Shown piece by piece: positions 37,462 to 46,527 of a DNA stretch of 64,000 nucleotides. Position 1 is the first letter of the stretch; every line of letters begins with the position of its first letter. A model generated the notes under the pieces. The model was given only the letters and a program-made list of their open reading frames with translations, ran no database searches and was not told where the DNA came from. This stretch comes from Thermoleophilia bacterium (lineage in GTDB: Bacteria; Actinomycetota; Thermoleophilia; RBG-16-64-13): NCBI GenBank assembly GCA_026415615.1, contig JAOAGT010000004.1:62001-126000 (forward strand). Reading direction: 5' to 3'. Made by a program: the position numbers and the translations under genes.

Positions 37462-40400
37462 CTTGGCACCTCTTTGCGCGCCCGACAGACCACTCCTAAG
37501 GCGCACCAACTTGGGCAGTCGCGGTCACTTGGGGGGCTGATACACCCAGCCCGTATACCGTCCACGGCCTCCCGGGAAACGTCCCTGGCATTCTGCAAGA
37601 GAGCCTCCCATTCCTCGTCGTCCAAGACCCTAAGCCCCATGGCTGGATCGACGAGAGTGCCCTCCCAGTTTCGACGCACCACCCCGACAAACTTCCCCTC
37701 CCGCGGGGACACATACGCGCCGCCCGCTAACGGAATGGCGTGCTTCTCGACAGCCAACGCAGCAAGGTAGAGGGGCAACTGTAGACCGTCTTTGGTTCCT
37801 AGAGCAGAGGCTTTGGGGACGGTGCCGCTCTTGTAGTCAACCAAGAACAAGGCCCCGTCGGGACTAACATCGATGCGATCCACCCGACCGCGTACTCGGA
37901 TACCATCAATCTCGACTCCTCGCCCAGCCCCGAGTGAATATTCGGTCGCCTCCACCCGAAACTCCCTGGATAGCCGCGCCTCCAAATTCAACTGGAGACG
38001 GGCTAGCACCCTCACTCTAGCCATTCCAAGTCGGTGAGAAGGCAAACTCCAGGACCAAGCTTCTTGTTCAGCAATCTCTCCCAAGGCAATCTCCACCAAT
38101 TGATTTGCCTTAGGGAGCGCCTCCATGGTCAGCGGAAGCATTCCCCTATCAGCCAGCACCCGATACACGCGGCTTAGAACAGCATGTAACGCCTCCCCTA
38201 CACCCCGCTCATCAAATTCTTGCTCCTCCATCTCCTCAAGACCCATCACTTGCTGCCCAAACCAACGAAACGGGCACTGTAGATATGTCTCAAGCTCAGA
38301 CGGACTAAAGTCTCTCTTCTTGGCTAGTCGTCGGAGTACAACCGGAGACCTAAGACATGGACGCTGTTCCGCTCGCAATAACAGGCTGCTCTGCGCTATA
38401 CAATCGCTCCCGATCTTTGGCAAGAGTCGGCTGATTTTAGGGTGTTCCTGCGCTGCTTGCAGCTTTTCTAGTCCTGCTTCCGCTACCAGCGCCCGCAGAA
38501 AGTGGCGCAAAGAAGGCGCCCGGCCTGGAACGAAAACCTGGTCGGCCAGCGTACGCCGCACAACTTGGTCGTCGCGCACCCCAAGAAGATTTTTGGCCTC
38601 AATCCAGAACCGCGAGATTTCGCAGGGATCGCCACCATCATCGGTATCTCTGGCGCTCAAGACTAGTACCTGCCACGCCCGCGATATGGTTAAAGCGAAA
38701 AGTGCATCTTCGCGGGTTTCCTCGGGAGCAAAGGCAGGCCAGCCCAAGTTTTCCATCTCCCTTTGCTGTCCCTTGCTAAGCAGAGAAAGGCTTGTCCTGG
38801 TGCGGGGAAACTCGCCTTCCACGAGCCCAAGCACAAGCACCGCCGCAAAGCGCCGAGCCCGTGCCCGCTCAGCACTTAGGACCCAGACTGCCTCCCTGCG
38901 CAGACCCGGAGACGCAACGCCTACGGGGACTTCTCTTAGGAACGTAATCGCATCGTCAGGGGTAATGGGCACAAGGCCGTGGGCGTCAAGACTAGAAAGA
39001 AAGAGCATTCCCTCGATTGCCCCGAGCAGAGCGCGCAAGGCGGCAGGCTCCTCGCGCGCCTCTCCCTCGGCCTGCACGCCCTCCGCCGTTGCCACCTCAA
39101 ACATATGTGTTGCCAGCCGAGCAGCTGCTTGCCAGTCAAAGCTGGGAGCGTCCTCCTGTCCCGCTACCGATAATAGGCTCAAAACCCGTTCCAGGTCGCT
39201 AATTCCCTGCTGCTTGGCCTGCGCAACTAGGGCAGCAAACCCTCTGGCGCCTGCTTTCCTATATTTGACTTCCACCAAGTCCACCAACTCCGGAGACAAC
39301 CCACTGTAGGGGCTGCGCATAAAGCTTAGTAACGCTTCGGCATCCTGCTCAGCGACCGCCCGAGCAGCAGCAAAAAAAGCTTGTCCAATCGCCGTTTGCC
39401 CAAGAGATACAGATTGATCAACTTGGTAAGGAATGTGGCACGACTCAAAAACCTGCCCGAGAAGCCGCCTCCACTCTTCGACCCGCCGAACCACAACAGC
39501 GATGTCGCTAGGGCGGAATCCCCTATGCAAGAGCTCAGCTACCTGTTCGGCTGCTGCCTCGGCCTCGGCTTGACGGCCGGAGGAGAGCAGGAACCTGACT
39601 CCCTCAGCAAGGTCCCCGCCAACCGACACAGGGGCTGGTCCAGGTTCGTCCGTCACGACTGCTGGCTTGCCAGAAAAGTGACGCTCCAAATACGCGATGG
39701 CTGGCGACGAGTAAGCCTGATCGCGGCGCCCTACCTCCACAATGTGCTTTGCCCTTTTTTGCCAAAAAGAGATCTCGCTCTTGGGAGACAACTCGATCAT
39801 CTTGCTCTCGTCATGTGGCATAACCAGCACAACTTCTACCCGGCTGGCAAGAGCCTCGACCAGCTTCCTTTGCGCGGGCGTGAAGGACGTGAAGCCGTAA
39901 AATCCCACCGGACGGTCCCATGCTTGTACCCGCTCAATCGCCTCCAAGACGGACCCAGAGCGGTCTCTTACCCCCAGCTGTTCACAGACGCCGCGGTACA
40001 TCTTGGCCAAGCGGCTAAGGTCCAAGGCGAAATCGCCGTAGTGCATGGATTGCTTACCCCAACGCTCTAGAAAAGTCTCAATCTCACCCCAGCCATGACC
40101 TACTGCCGCGAGTTGTTCAAGCAACTGGGCCAGCCTACTTGCCAGGTAGGGCCGGATGACTCCCTTGTTGAACAAGCGAAAGCCACCGCTACGGAGAATG
40201 CGAGCCACAATGACAGCGCGCTCAAACTCACTTAGGTGTTTAACCGGGGCCCTAAGAATCAGGCGCACCAGCCCATCAAGAGTCGTGGCCAGATCAGCCC
40301 CCAAGACGGCCCCCGTGCGCATCACCATCTCGGATGAAAGATCTTGGGCAGCAGGCAAATTGGGGGCGACAATCACCGGCTGTTGGTCCAATCTCTCTCT

Positions 40401-40550
40401 CCACCAACGGAGAAGCAAGCCCATCTTGCCCGCATTGGGAGGACCTAGAATAAGAGTGAGGCCACCTGCCTGCTCGGACCCAGCGAAGATTGGGCCGGAG
40501 CCAGACGCCACTATGTCTGCACCATATTGCGGCGCTACTATTTCTTTCAT
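37458..40550 (-). CDS. addB: AddB-like inactive helicase-nuclease subunit
   Basis: This is the partner of the AddA-like protein. The ATG at 40550 gives 1,030 residues; the open frame runs further, but only into the divergent regulator region. A Walker A-like GPPNAGKMG is at 36-44, but typical UvrD motifs II-VI are degenerate, as in AddB. The C-terminal nuclease has FLVDYKSGTVPK. Its flanking cysteines (TYLQCPFRWFGQQ, then DCPSWCALGVVC at the end) fit a 4Fe-4S-stapled nuclease. No ribosome site is seen. A TAGAAT seven bases upstream of the ATG suggests a leaderless message. Confidence 0.82.
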   Translation of the reverse strand: MKEIVAPQYGADIVASGSGPIFAGSEQAGGLTLILGPPNAGKMGLLLRWWRERLDQQPVIVAPNLPAAQDLSSEMVMRTGAVLGADLATTLDGLVRLILRAPVKHLSEFERAVIVARILRSGGFRLFNKGVIRPYLASRLAQLLEQLAAVGHGWGEIETFLERWGKQSMHYGDFALDLSRLAKMYRGVCEQLGVRDRSGSVLEAIERVQAWDRPVGFYGFTSFTPAQRKLVEALASRVEVVLVMPHDESKMIELSPKSEISFWQKRAKHIVEVGRRDQAYSSPAIAYLERHFSGKPAVVTDEPGPAPVSVGGDLAEGVRFLLSSGRQAEAEAAAEQVAELLHRGFRPSDIAVVVRRVEEWRRLLGQVFESCHIPYQVDQSVSLGQTAIGQAFFAAARAVAEQDAEALLSFMRSPYSGLSPELVDLVEVKYRKAGARGFAALVAQAKQQGISDLERVLSLLSVAGQEDAPSFDWQAAARLATHMFEVATAEGVQAEGEAREEPAALRALLGAIEGMLFLSSLDAHGLVPITPDDAITFLREVPVGVASPGLRREAVWVLSAERARARRFAAVLVLGLVEGEFPRTRTSLSLLSKGQQREMENLGWPAFAPEETREDALFALTISRAWQVLVLSARDTDDGGDPCEISRFWIEAKNLLGVRDDQVVRRTLADQVFVPGRAPSLRHFLRALVAEAGLEKLQAAQEHPKISRLLPKIGSDCIAQSSLLLRAEQRPCLRSPVVLRRLAKKRDFSPSELETYLQCPFRWFGQQVMGLEEMEEQEFDERGVGEALHAVLSRVYRVLADRGMLPLTMEALPKANQLVEIALGEIAEQEAWSWSLPSHRLGMARVRVLARLQLNLEARLSREFRVEATEYSLGAGRGVEIDGIRVRGRVDRIDVSPDGALFLVDYKSGTVPKASALGTKDGLQLPLYLAALAVEKHAIPLAGGAYVSPREGKFVGVVRRNWEGTLVDPAMGLRVLDDEEWEALLQNARDVSREAVDGIRAGCISPPSDRDCPSWCALGVVCRARKEVPR

Positions 40551-40556
40551 GCAGAC

Positions 40557-40563
40557 TATTCTA
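40557..40563. promoter_or_regulatory. Overlapping -10 elements between addB and the WYL regulator
   Basis: Leftward TAGAAT (40563-40558) is exactly seven bases before the addB ATG, so transcription would start on the start codon. Rightward TATTCT (40557-40562) would give a leader of about 37 bases to the regulator. The two boxes overlap by five bases. No strong -35 is seen in either direction, consistent with activator-dependent promoters. Confidence 0.45.
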
Positions 40564-40604
40564 GGACGCGGACCGGACAGAAGTTTTGCTTCTTGGCTGA
40601 CACG

Positions 40605-42674
40605 ATGAGTCGGGACAAAGACAAGACAATCCGACAGCTCTCTCTGCTTGCGTTTTTGCTCTCCCGTAAGCGTCCCGTCACTGCGCGCGAAATCCATGAG
40701 CAAGTAGAGGGCTACGGCCAAATGAGCGATGAAACCTTTACCCGGCGCTTTCACGCAGATCGATCCGACCTCGAGCGAGTGGGAATCTTGATCGATGTGC
40801 TGCAAAGTTCTGAGCTGTCGGACACAGGCGAAAGCCCCTTGTACTTTCTTCCCGAAGAAAACTTTCGCCTCCCAGAGGTGACTTTCACTGCCGAGGAAGC
40901 CCGCCTCTTGGGGTTTGTTCTTGCCGCTCTAGAGGGTCGCTTCGCTTATAGTCGCCCGCTGCGGATGGCGCTTACCGCCCTGCTGGGAGGGGAGACACAC
41001 CAGTTGAGCGACGAGCTACAGCGTCTTCCCATCATGATAGAACCCGACGTTGACGCTCTTATGGCCGGAAGTCGCCTAGCCCGTTTGGAGGAAGCAGTAA
41101 GTCGCCACAAGACTGTTTGCTTTTCTTACATCTCGGCAAACGGAGCAAAACTCGACCGCACGGTTGACCCCTACAGCCTGTTTCAATTTCGCAGCCACTG
41201 GTACGTGGTGGGGCGCGATCATCTCCGTAATGACGTCCGCATATTTCGCGTGGGACGAATTAAAGGACCAGTGCGCTATGCCACCGAGAAGTCAAGAGAC
41301 TTTGATATTCCTAGCGACTATGACCCTGATCAATACCGGGCCCGTCCTCCTTGGCTCCTCGGCCCCATCTCTGGAGAGGCCGTTGTGCGGGTAGGAGAGG
41401 ACCGGGCGTGGCTGGTTAAGAGACTACAGCCACACGTGATCTGGGTAGGCGACGACTCACAAGGGGCAAGCCTTTTCCGCGTTCCCTTCGCCGACAAGAA
41501 AGTTTTGCTCTCATGGCTTGTAAGCATTGGCGGGAAGGAGACTGCGCTTGACCCTCCCTCGCTTCGGACGGAGCTGCTTGACCTGCTAGAAGCAGTGCAG
41601 CGCGCTCACAGCGAGCCTGCCCAAGAACCCAGTGAGCTAGAGGTACGCCGTCTTCGGAAAGCGGAGACGCCGCCGGGAGATTTCCCAATCGCGGCAGAGC
41701 GGCTCGCCCGAGCGCTCAACCTGCTCACGTATTTGGTGCGTCCCGGCCAGCCCTCGTTTTTGCCCTGGGAGGCGTTCAAGCAAGATTTGGGGCTCTCCCC
41801 ACAAGAAGTTCAAGAGGACGTGGGAGTAATCAACCTAGTGAACTTTGGTGGAGGAACCTACGCTCTTACGGCGGACGTGAAGCCAGACGGGGTGATGGTA
41901 ATAAGAGACGTAATGGCTGACACTTTTGCCCGTCCCTGTCGCCTTTCGCCAACAATGGCCAAAGCTTTGCTCCTCGCCTTGGACCTGGTGGGAGAAACTC
42001 TAGCTGCAGAAGCGTCTCCGGAGGCCCTGGACTCTCTGAGACGTAAGGTGGCGGCGCTTGTCCCCGACTGCCCCGGGCAAGTCGCCATAGACGAGTTCCC
42101 GATGCCGGACTCCAACGTCCTACGAACTTTGGATAAAGCCATCTGCGACCGCACAGTAGTTGAGATTGAGTATTTTCACCCCTACCGCCAGGAGCTAGCT
42201 ATTCGCGAGATAGAACCGTATCTACTTTTCCACTGCCCCCAAGGTTGGTACTTGGCTGCCTACTGTCTGCGGGCCGCGAGTCAGCGCACTTTTAAGCTGG
42301 AGCGCATTCGAACCGCCCGGCTAACCGGCAAGGCATTCACTCCCCGCCCTGAGATCGACCTGAGGCTCCCCCGGGCCGGACGAGCATTTTCGTCGGATAA
42401 GGTAGCCACCTGGGCCACTCTTCGTTTTCACCCGCGCTGGCAAACTGAGCTGGAGGATCGGGTGGGCGAATACGTCGTGTGCCAGGATGGCTGGTTAAGA
42501 GTCCGTATCCCCTATGCAAGCGAAGAATGGGTCGTGCGTGAAACAGTACAGTACCTAGGAGACGCCGTACTTGAGAAGCCAGCCCACCTTCGCACCAAGG
42601 TAAGCGAGCTGGCTCAGACCCTCACGGACCACTACCGAAGCCAGCCACCCGCTTCTTTTGAGGAGATCGTGTGA
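40605..42674 (+). CDS. Double WYL-domain transcriptional regulator (PafBC-type fusion)
   Basis: The 689-residue product is two helix-turn-helix-WYL proteins in one chain. The first HTH covers about 1-60 (SLLAFLLSRKRPVTAREI, TRRFHADRSDLERVG). A WYL domain lies near 145-235 (DPYSLFQFRSHWYVVG). The second HTH-like part is near 360-420, and the second WYL domain spans about 495-575 (EIEPYLLFHCPQGWYLAAYC). In mycobacteria PafB and PafC are encoded separately, bind each other and activate DNA-repair genes. The divergent position next to the addB-addA row suggests the same role here. Confidence 0.85.
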   Translation: MSRDKDKTIRQLSLLAFLLSRKRPVTAREIHEQVEGYGQMSDETFTRRFHADRSDLERVGILIDVLQSSELSDTGESPLYFLPEENFRLPEVTFTAEEARLLGFVLAALEGRFAYSRPLRMALTALLGGETHQLSDELQRLPIMIEPDVDALMAGSRLARLEEAVSRHKTVCFSYISANGAKLDRTVDPYSLFQFRSHWYVVGRDHLRNDVRIFRVGRIKGPVRYATEKSRDFDIPSDYDPDQYRARPPWLLGPISGEAVVRVGEDRAWLVKRLQPHVIWVGDDSQGASLFRVPFADKKVLLSWLVSIGGKETALDPPSLRTELLDLLEAVQRAHSEPAQEPSELEVRRLRKAETPPGDFPIAAERLARALNLLTYLVRPGQPSFLPWEAFKQDLGLSPQEVQEDVGVINLVNFGGGTYALTADVKPDGVMVIRDVMADTFARPCRLSPTMAKALLLALDLVGETLAAEASPEALDSLRRKVAALVPDCPGQVAIDEFPMPDSNVLRTLDKAICDRTVVEIEYFHPYRQELAIREIEPYLLFHCPQGWYLAAYCLRAASQRTFKLERIRTARLTGKAFTPRPEIDLRLPRAGRAFSSDKVATWATLRFHPRWQTELEDRVGEYVVCQDGWLRVRIPYASEEWVVRETVQYLGDAVLEKPAHLRTKVSELAQTLTDHYRSQPPASFEEIV

Positions 42675-43102
42675 AGTTCGTCCTGAGATGGCTTACAAAC
42701 GGAATAGCCTTTTATCTAGCCGTATACCTAGTTGACTCTGTAGCCAAGGGAAGATTTCGCATCGAAGCCGTGTGGGTGGCTATTGTGCTTGCGGCTGTGC
42801 TTGCCCTGCCCAATAGCTTTGTACGTCCGTTTCGCGCCACCCGCCGCCACCTCTTGTCAGCTACGCTCGAAGTCTTGACCCCGATCGCTCTAAACACGCT
42901 TTTGCTTTACGTGTTCATCTGGGCTCAAGCTCCTCTCGAGGCCACAAATCCTCTGTGGGTTATTCTGGTTGCGGCGTTTCTGACCTTGCTCGCAGGCGTT
43001 CTTAACTGGCTGATCGGTTTTAGAAAAAAGCAACCTCCACGCATTGTTACGCGCGTCTCAGCCTTGGCGCGCAGAGTCACCGACAAAACCAAGAGCTCGT
43101 AA
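42671..43102 (+). CDS. Small membrane protein of the phage-holin-4/YvlD type
   Basis: The 143-residue protein has four hydrophobic helices. The motif LPNSFVRPFRATRRHLLSATL resembles the YvlD/DUF360 family of membrane proteins. The tail is basic. Its GTG start overlaps the regulator stop (GTGA), so the two are probably co-translated. No function is established; a role as a holin is unlikely in this context. Confidence 0.6.
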   Translation: MKFVLRWLTNGIAFYLAVYLVDSVAKGRFRIEAVWVAIVLAAVLALPNSFVRPFRATRRHLLSATLEVLTPIALNTLLLYVFIWAQAPLEATNPLWVILVAAFLTLLAGVLNWLIGFRKKQPPRIVTRVSALARRVTDKTKSS

Positions 43103-43162
43103 GCTCACAAAGAAACTCGGGGTGTTTGAGCTTGAACCCGCCCCTGCGCCCTGCCGCGGAAC

Positions 43163-44251
43163 CTAGTCGATGAGGGGCACCTCGTGGCCGTGAGCTTGTA
43201 GCAGCAAGCGAAAATCGTGAGGATTGTGAGCCATCAAAGTAGCCTCCGCGAGGTCTATCAGCCCCTTTTCGTACAGGCCGAGCAAGCTCTGATCAAACGT
43301 TTGCATTCCGTAATACTCGCCCTCTTGAATGGCGACGCGAATATTTGGCGTTTGGGTAGGATCGAGGATCATATCGCGGATGCGCGCCGTCATAACCATG
43401 ACCTCTACCGCAGGAACCCGCCCGCGTCCATCCGCCCGTGTAAGCAGACGCTGCGAGATTACTCCGCGCAAGCACCCGGCAAGCATTATCCGTACCTGCT
43501 TTTGTTGGTAAAGAGGAAAGAAGTCGATAATCCGGTTTACGGTCTCGGTGGCGTCAATAGTGTGCAGAGTGCTTAGAACAAAGTGGCCCGTCTGAGCGGC
43601 CGTCAGCGCGGTGCGGACTGTCTCCTGATCCCTCATTTCCCCGATCAAGATGATGTCCGGATCCTGCCGTAGGACATACTTGAGAGCAGAAGCGTAGCTC
43701 TCAGTGTCAAGGCCCACCTCTCGCTGGTTGATGATGCACTTGTCATCCCTGTGGATGATCTCAATGGGATCCTCAATCGTGACGATGTGCTTGCGCAGAT
43801 GGTGGTTTATGTGATCAATCATCGCCGCAAGGGTAGTGGTCTTACCTGATCCAGTAGCCCCTGTAACCAGAACCATGCCCCGAGGCTCGAGTGCTAGCTT
43901 CTGTACAATCGGAGGCAAGTTAAGGCTGCTGAATTCGGGAACTTCAGTGACCACATGGCGTATAGCAAGCGAAATGGCGCCCCGCTGACGAAAAACGTTA
44001 ACCCGAAAGCGACCCAGATCTGGTTTGCCGAATGCAAAATCAATCTCGTTTGTCTCGCTAAACCTTCTGATCTGCTTTTCGGTCATTATGGCGGCCGCAA
44101 AATCCTTCGTGTCGTCCGGAGAAAGCGGCGGACCACCCAGGCTCCGAAGCTCTCCGTCCACACGAACCATGGGGGGCGACCCTACTTTCAAGTGCAGGTC
44201 GGAGGCTCCCGCCTTCACCATCTGAGCCAGCAATTCTTCTATGTTGCCCAT
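43163..44251 (-). CDS. pilT: PilT-type retraction ATPase
   Basis: PilT powers retraction of type IV pili. The 362 residues show the PilT N-terminal region (KAGASDLHLKVGSPPMVRVDG). Walker A is GATGSGKTTTLAAM, the Asp box follows (EDPIEIIH), and Walker B is IILIGEMRDQETV. The His box is TGHFVLSTLHT. AIRDMIL-like EARIRDMIL sequence lies near the C terminus. No other pilus genes are in the window, so the rest of the apparatus, if present, is elsewhere. Confidence 0.92.
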   Translation of the reverse strand: MGNIEELLAQMVKAGASDLHLKVGSPPMVRVDGELRSLGGPPLSPDDTKDFAAAIMTEKQIRRFSETNEIDFAFGKPDLGRFRVNVFRQRGAISLAIRHVVTEVPEFSSLNLPPIVQKLALEPRGMVLVTGATGSGKTTTLAAMIDHINHHLRKHIVTIEDPIEIIHRDDKCIINQREVGLDTESYASALKYVLRQDPDIILIGEMRDQETVRTALTAAQTGHFVLSTLHTIDATETVNRIIDFFPLYQQKQVRIMLAGCLRGVISQRLLTRADGRGRVPAVEVMVMTARIRDMILDPTQTPNIRVAIQEGEYYGMQTFDQSLLGLYEKGLIDLAEATLMAHNPHDFRLLLQAHGHEVPLID

Positions 44252-44286
44252 CGCTCTTCTACGTTGTCCGGCGCGTTACTCTTCAC

Positions 44287-45309
44287 CTAGAGTTTGCCAT
44301 TCCAGTAGGGCTTGATTTCCTCCAAAGCCTCACGGACATCAGCTTTCTCGTCTGGACTAACGTGCGGCTCAAATACCGGCTTCTCGCCAAGAACTCCCCT
44401 CAGAGTGGCGACCACCGAAGCCACCATCATCTCTGGAACATAACCGCCTTCGAGAAAGAAAAGCGGGCCGGCTGCGCCCAGCTCGTCGCACAGGTCGCGC
44501 AGGGTGGCTGCCATCCACTGAAAAGCCTCCTGGGAGAAAGTAAGTCCTCCCAACGGGTCTCCCCGCTGCGTGTCGTAACCAGCCGATACTAAGACTAACT
44601 GCGGGCCAAAAGCCCTGGCCAGCGGAACCACAAGCTGATCAAACATCATCCGGACGGCTCCGTCCCCGCATCCACGCTGTAGAGGAATATTGACCGTGTA
44701 TCCTCGACCCGGCCCACTGCCCACCTCTCGGGTCATGCCAGTGCCCGGATAGTGTCCAGCCATATGAGTGCTTACGAAAAGCACCCGCGGATCGCTATAA
44801 AACGCATCTTGTGTGCCATTGCCATGATGAACGTCCCAATCAAAGATAAAGACTCGCTCCAGCCCACGCTGCTCGATAGCATGCAGCGCAGCCACAGCAA
44901 TATTGTTAAACAGGCAAAAGCCCATTCCACGGGAACGGCACGCATGATGTCCCGGGGGACGTACCAACATGAAAGCTCGCTGCCCCTTCTCCAGAACCTG
45001 GTCTACTGCCTCAAGACCCGCCCCAGCAGCACGGAGCGCCGCTTCATAAGAATCAGGGGAAACCACGGTGTCCCAGTCGAGACGGCCTCCACCACTCTCC
45101 GCCAGTCTTCGCACAGAATCAATATAGCTCTCATCGTGTACTCTCGCGATCGCTTCTAGCGGCGCCGCGCCGGGCTTAATCCATTCCAAATCAAGCCCGC
45201 TTGACTCAAGGGCTTGCCTGGCAGCCACCAATCGGCGCTTGTTTTCCGGATGATCACCGGTTTCGTGTTGTAAGAACAAGGGATGAAAATAAACTGCGAT
45301 CTTTTCCAT
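44287..45309 (-). CDS. AcuC/class II histone-deacetylase-like amidohydrolase
   Basis: This zinc deacylase is of the arginase-deacetylase fold. The 340 residues include the active-site motifs RPPGHHACRSRGMGFCLFNN and DWDVHHGNGTQ with the zinc ligands Asp and His. ISAGYDTQRGDPLGG-like sequence and the C-terminal LEGGY follow. Bacterial relatives deacetylate acetyl-CoA synthetase (AcuC) or acetylpolyamines; neither acsA nor polyamine genes are adjacent, so the substrate is open. Confidence 0.85.
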   Translation of the reverse strand: MEKIAVYFHPLFLQHETGDHPENKRRLVAARQALESSGLDLEWIKPGAAPLEAIARVHDESYIDSVRRLAESGGGRLDWDTVVSPDSYEAALRAAGAGLEAVDQVLEKGQRAFMLVRPPGHHACRSRGMGFCLFNNIAVAALHAIEQRGLERVFIFDWDVHHGNGTQDAFYSDPRVLFVSTHMAGHYPGTGMTREVGSGPGRGYTVNIPLQRGCGDGAVRMMFDQLVVPLARAFGPQLVLVSAGYDTQRGDPLGGLTFSQEAFQWMAATLRDLCDELGAAGPLFFLEGGYVPEMMVASVVATLRGVLGEKPVFEPHVSPDEKADVREALEEIKPYWNGKL

Positions 45310-45323
45310 TGCCGTTCCTACGC

Positions 45324-46499
45324 CTACTCAATGATGCGGCAGGCTCCATAGTAGCTCTTGGTCCAAACTTCGGTGATGCGCACATCCTTGCCGCGTCCGG
45401 CTGCATGGACCATCTCACCATTGCCTATGTAGATTCCCACGTGGCTGATAGGGTCATAGAAAAACACAAGATCTCCTGGCCTAAGCTCACTCCGTGACAC
45501 GGGCCTTCCGCAGGAATACTGCATGCGACTCGAGTGCGGCAGGCTTATGCCCACCTGCTTGTAAACGTACATTACAAAACCAGAACAGTCAAAACCGCTC
45601 GGGCTTGCCCCTCCCCACACGTAAGGGCACCCTAAGTATTTAAGAGCAATCGAGACAACATCGCTCGCGCTGGCCCCCTCAGGGACAGACACGCTTGCAG
45701 TCTTGGAAACGCCCTCCTTGACCGCTTCCTTGGTGCTTACTTGGCTTGACTTCTTGGCTTGAGCAGCCTTCTGAGCCGCCTCTTTTTTCTTCCTCTCTTC
45801 CTCGGCCTTTTTCCGTGCCTCTTCCGCCCGTTTCTTGGCTTCGGCAGCTAACCGCGCCTGTCTCTCGGCTTCCTCTTTTTCCAGCTTAGCGATCTGCGCT
45901 TCTTTCCCGGCTAAAGCCTTTTCCGTGGCTGCTATCTGCTCCTCAACTTTGGCCCGAGCTACCTTGACCTGAGCAGCTAGCTTCTGCTCCTCCTCGAGCC
46001 GCTCAGCTAGTGCAGCCTTTTCCTCCGCCACCCGAGCCCGGTAAGACTGTACCTGCTTGATGATCTCTACGTCTTGCGCGCTTAAACGCTCGAGCAGCTC
46101 AATATTGCTTACCAGCTCAGAGAAAGAACTTGCATTTAGCAGAACGTCCAAAAAGGTGGGCCGCCCCTGCTTGTATATTGCGACTAGACGCTCCTCAAGC
46201 GCCCCCACCGCTGTGTTGAGGTCGGCCTCCGCCTTGGATAACTGTTTCTGGGTAGCCTCGATGGCAGACTTGGTCTCAGCAAGTTTGGCTCGGGCATAGT
46301 TGTAGTCTTCGACGAGAGCGTCCAACTTCTGGTTAAGCTCATCGATTTGCTCTCGAAGAGCCTCGGCCTCGTTCTTAGCCTTGGTGATGGCAGGCGGCTC
46401 AGCTTGGGCTACCCCGCCTATAGCAAAGCCCAAGAACAGGAACAAGATTAGAGCCGCGACGATGCGCCGCCCAGTGCTATTCGAATCTCTGCCTATGAT
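45324..46499 (-). CDS. Secreted coiled-coil NlpC/P60 peptidoglycan hydrolase
   Basis: This is a predicted gamma-D-glutamyl-diamino acid endopeptidase exported to the wall. Counting from the proposed start, there is a signal peptide (about 1-36, GRRIVAALILFLFLGFAIGG, cleavage after VAQA). A long coiled coil (about 40-270) is very rich in Lys, Glu and Ala. The NlpC/P60 domain spans about 285-391, with Cys in GFDCSGFV, His in DPISHVGIYIG and HAAG. The first normal start codon is a TTG at 46445, inside the signal peptide. The strong GGGAGG site (46510-46505) points to ATC (46499) or ATA (46496). Confidence 0.85.
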   Translation of the reverse strand: MIGRDSNSTGRRIVAALILFLFLGFAIGGVAQAEPPAITKAKNEAEALREQIDELNQKLDALVEDYNYARAKLAETKSAIEATQKQLSKAEADLNTAVGALEERLVAIYKQGRPTFLDVLLNASSFSELVSNIELLERLSAQDVEIIKQVQSYRARVAEEKAALAERLEEEQKLAAQVKVARAKVEEQIAATEKALAGKEAQIAKLEKEEAERQARLAAEAKKRAEEARKKAEEERKKKEAAQKAAQAKKSSQVSTKEAVKEGVSKTASVSVPEGASASDVVSIALKYLGCPYVWGGASPSGFDCSGFVMYVYKQVGISLPHSSRMQYSCGRPVSRSELRPGDLVFFYDPISHVGIYIGNGEMVHAAGRGKDVRITEVWTKSYYGACRIIE

Positions 46500-46527
46500 T
46501 GTTACCTCCCTGGATGTGTCCAGACCG

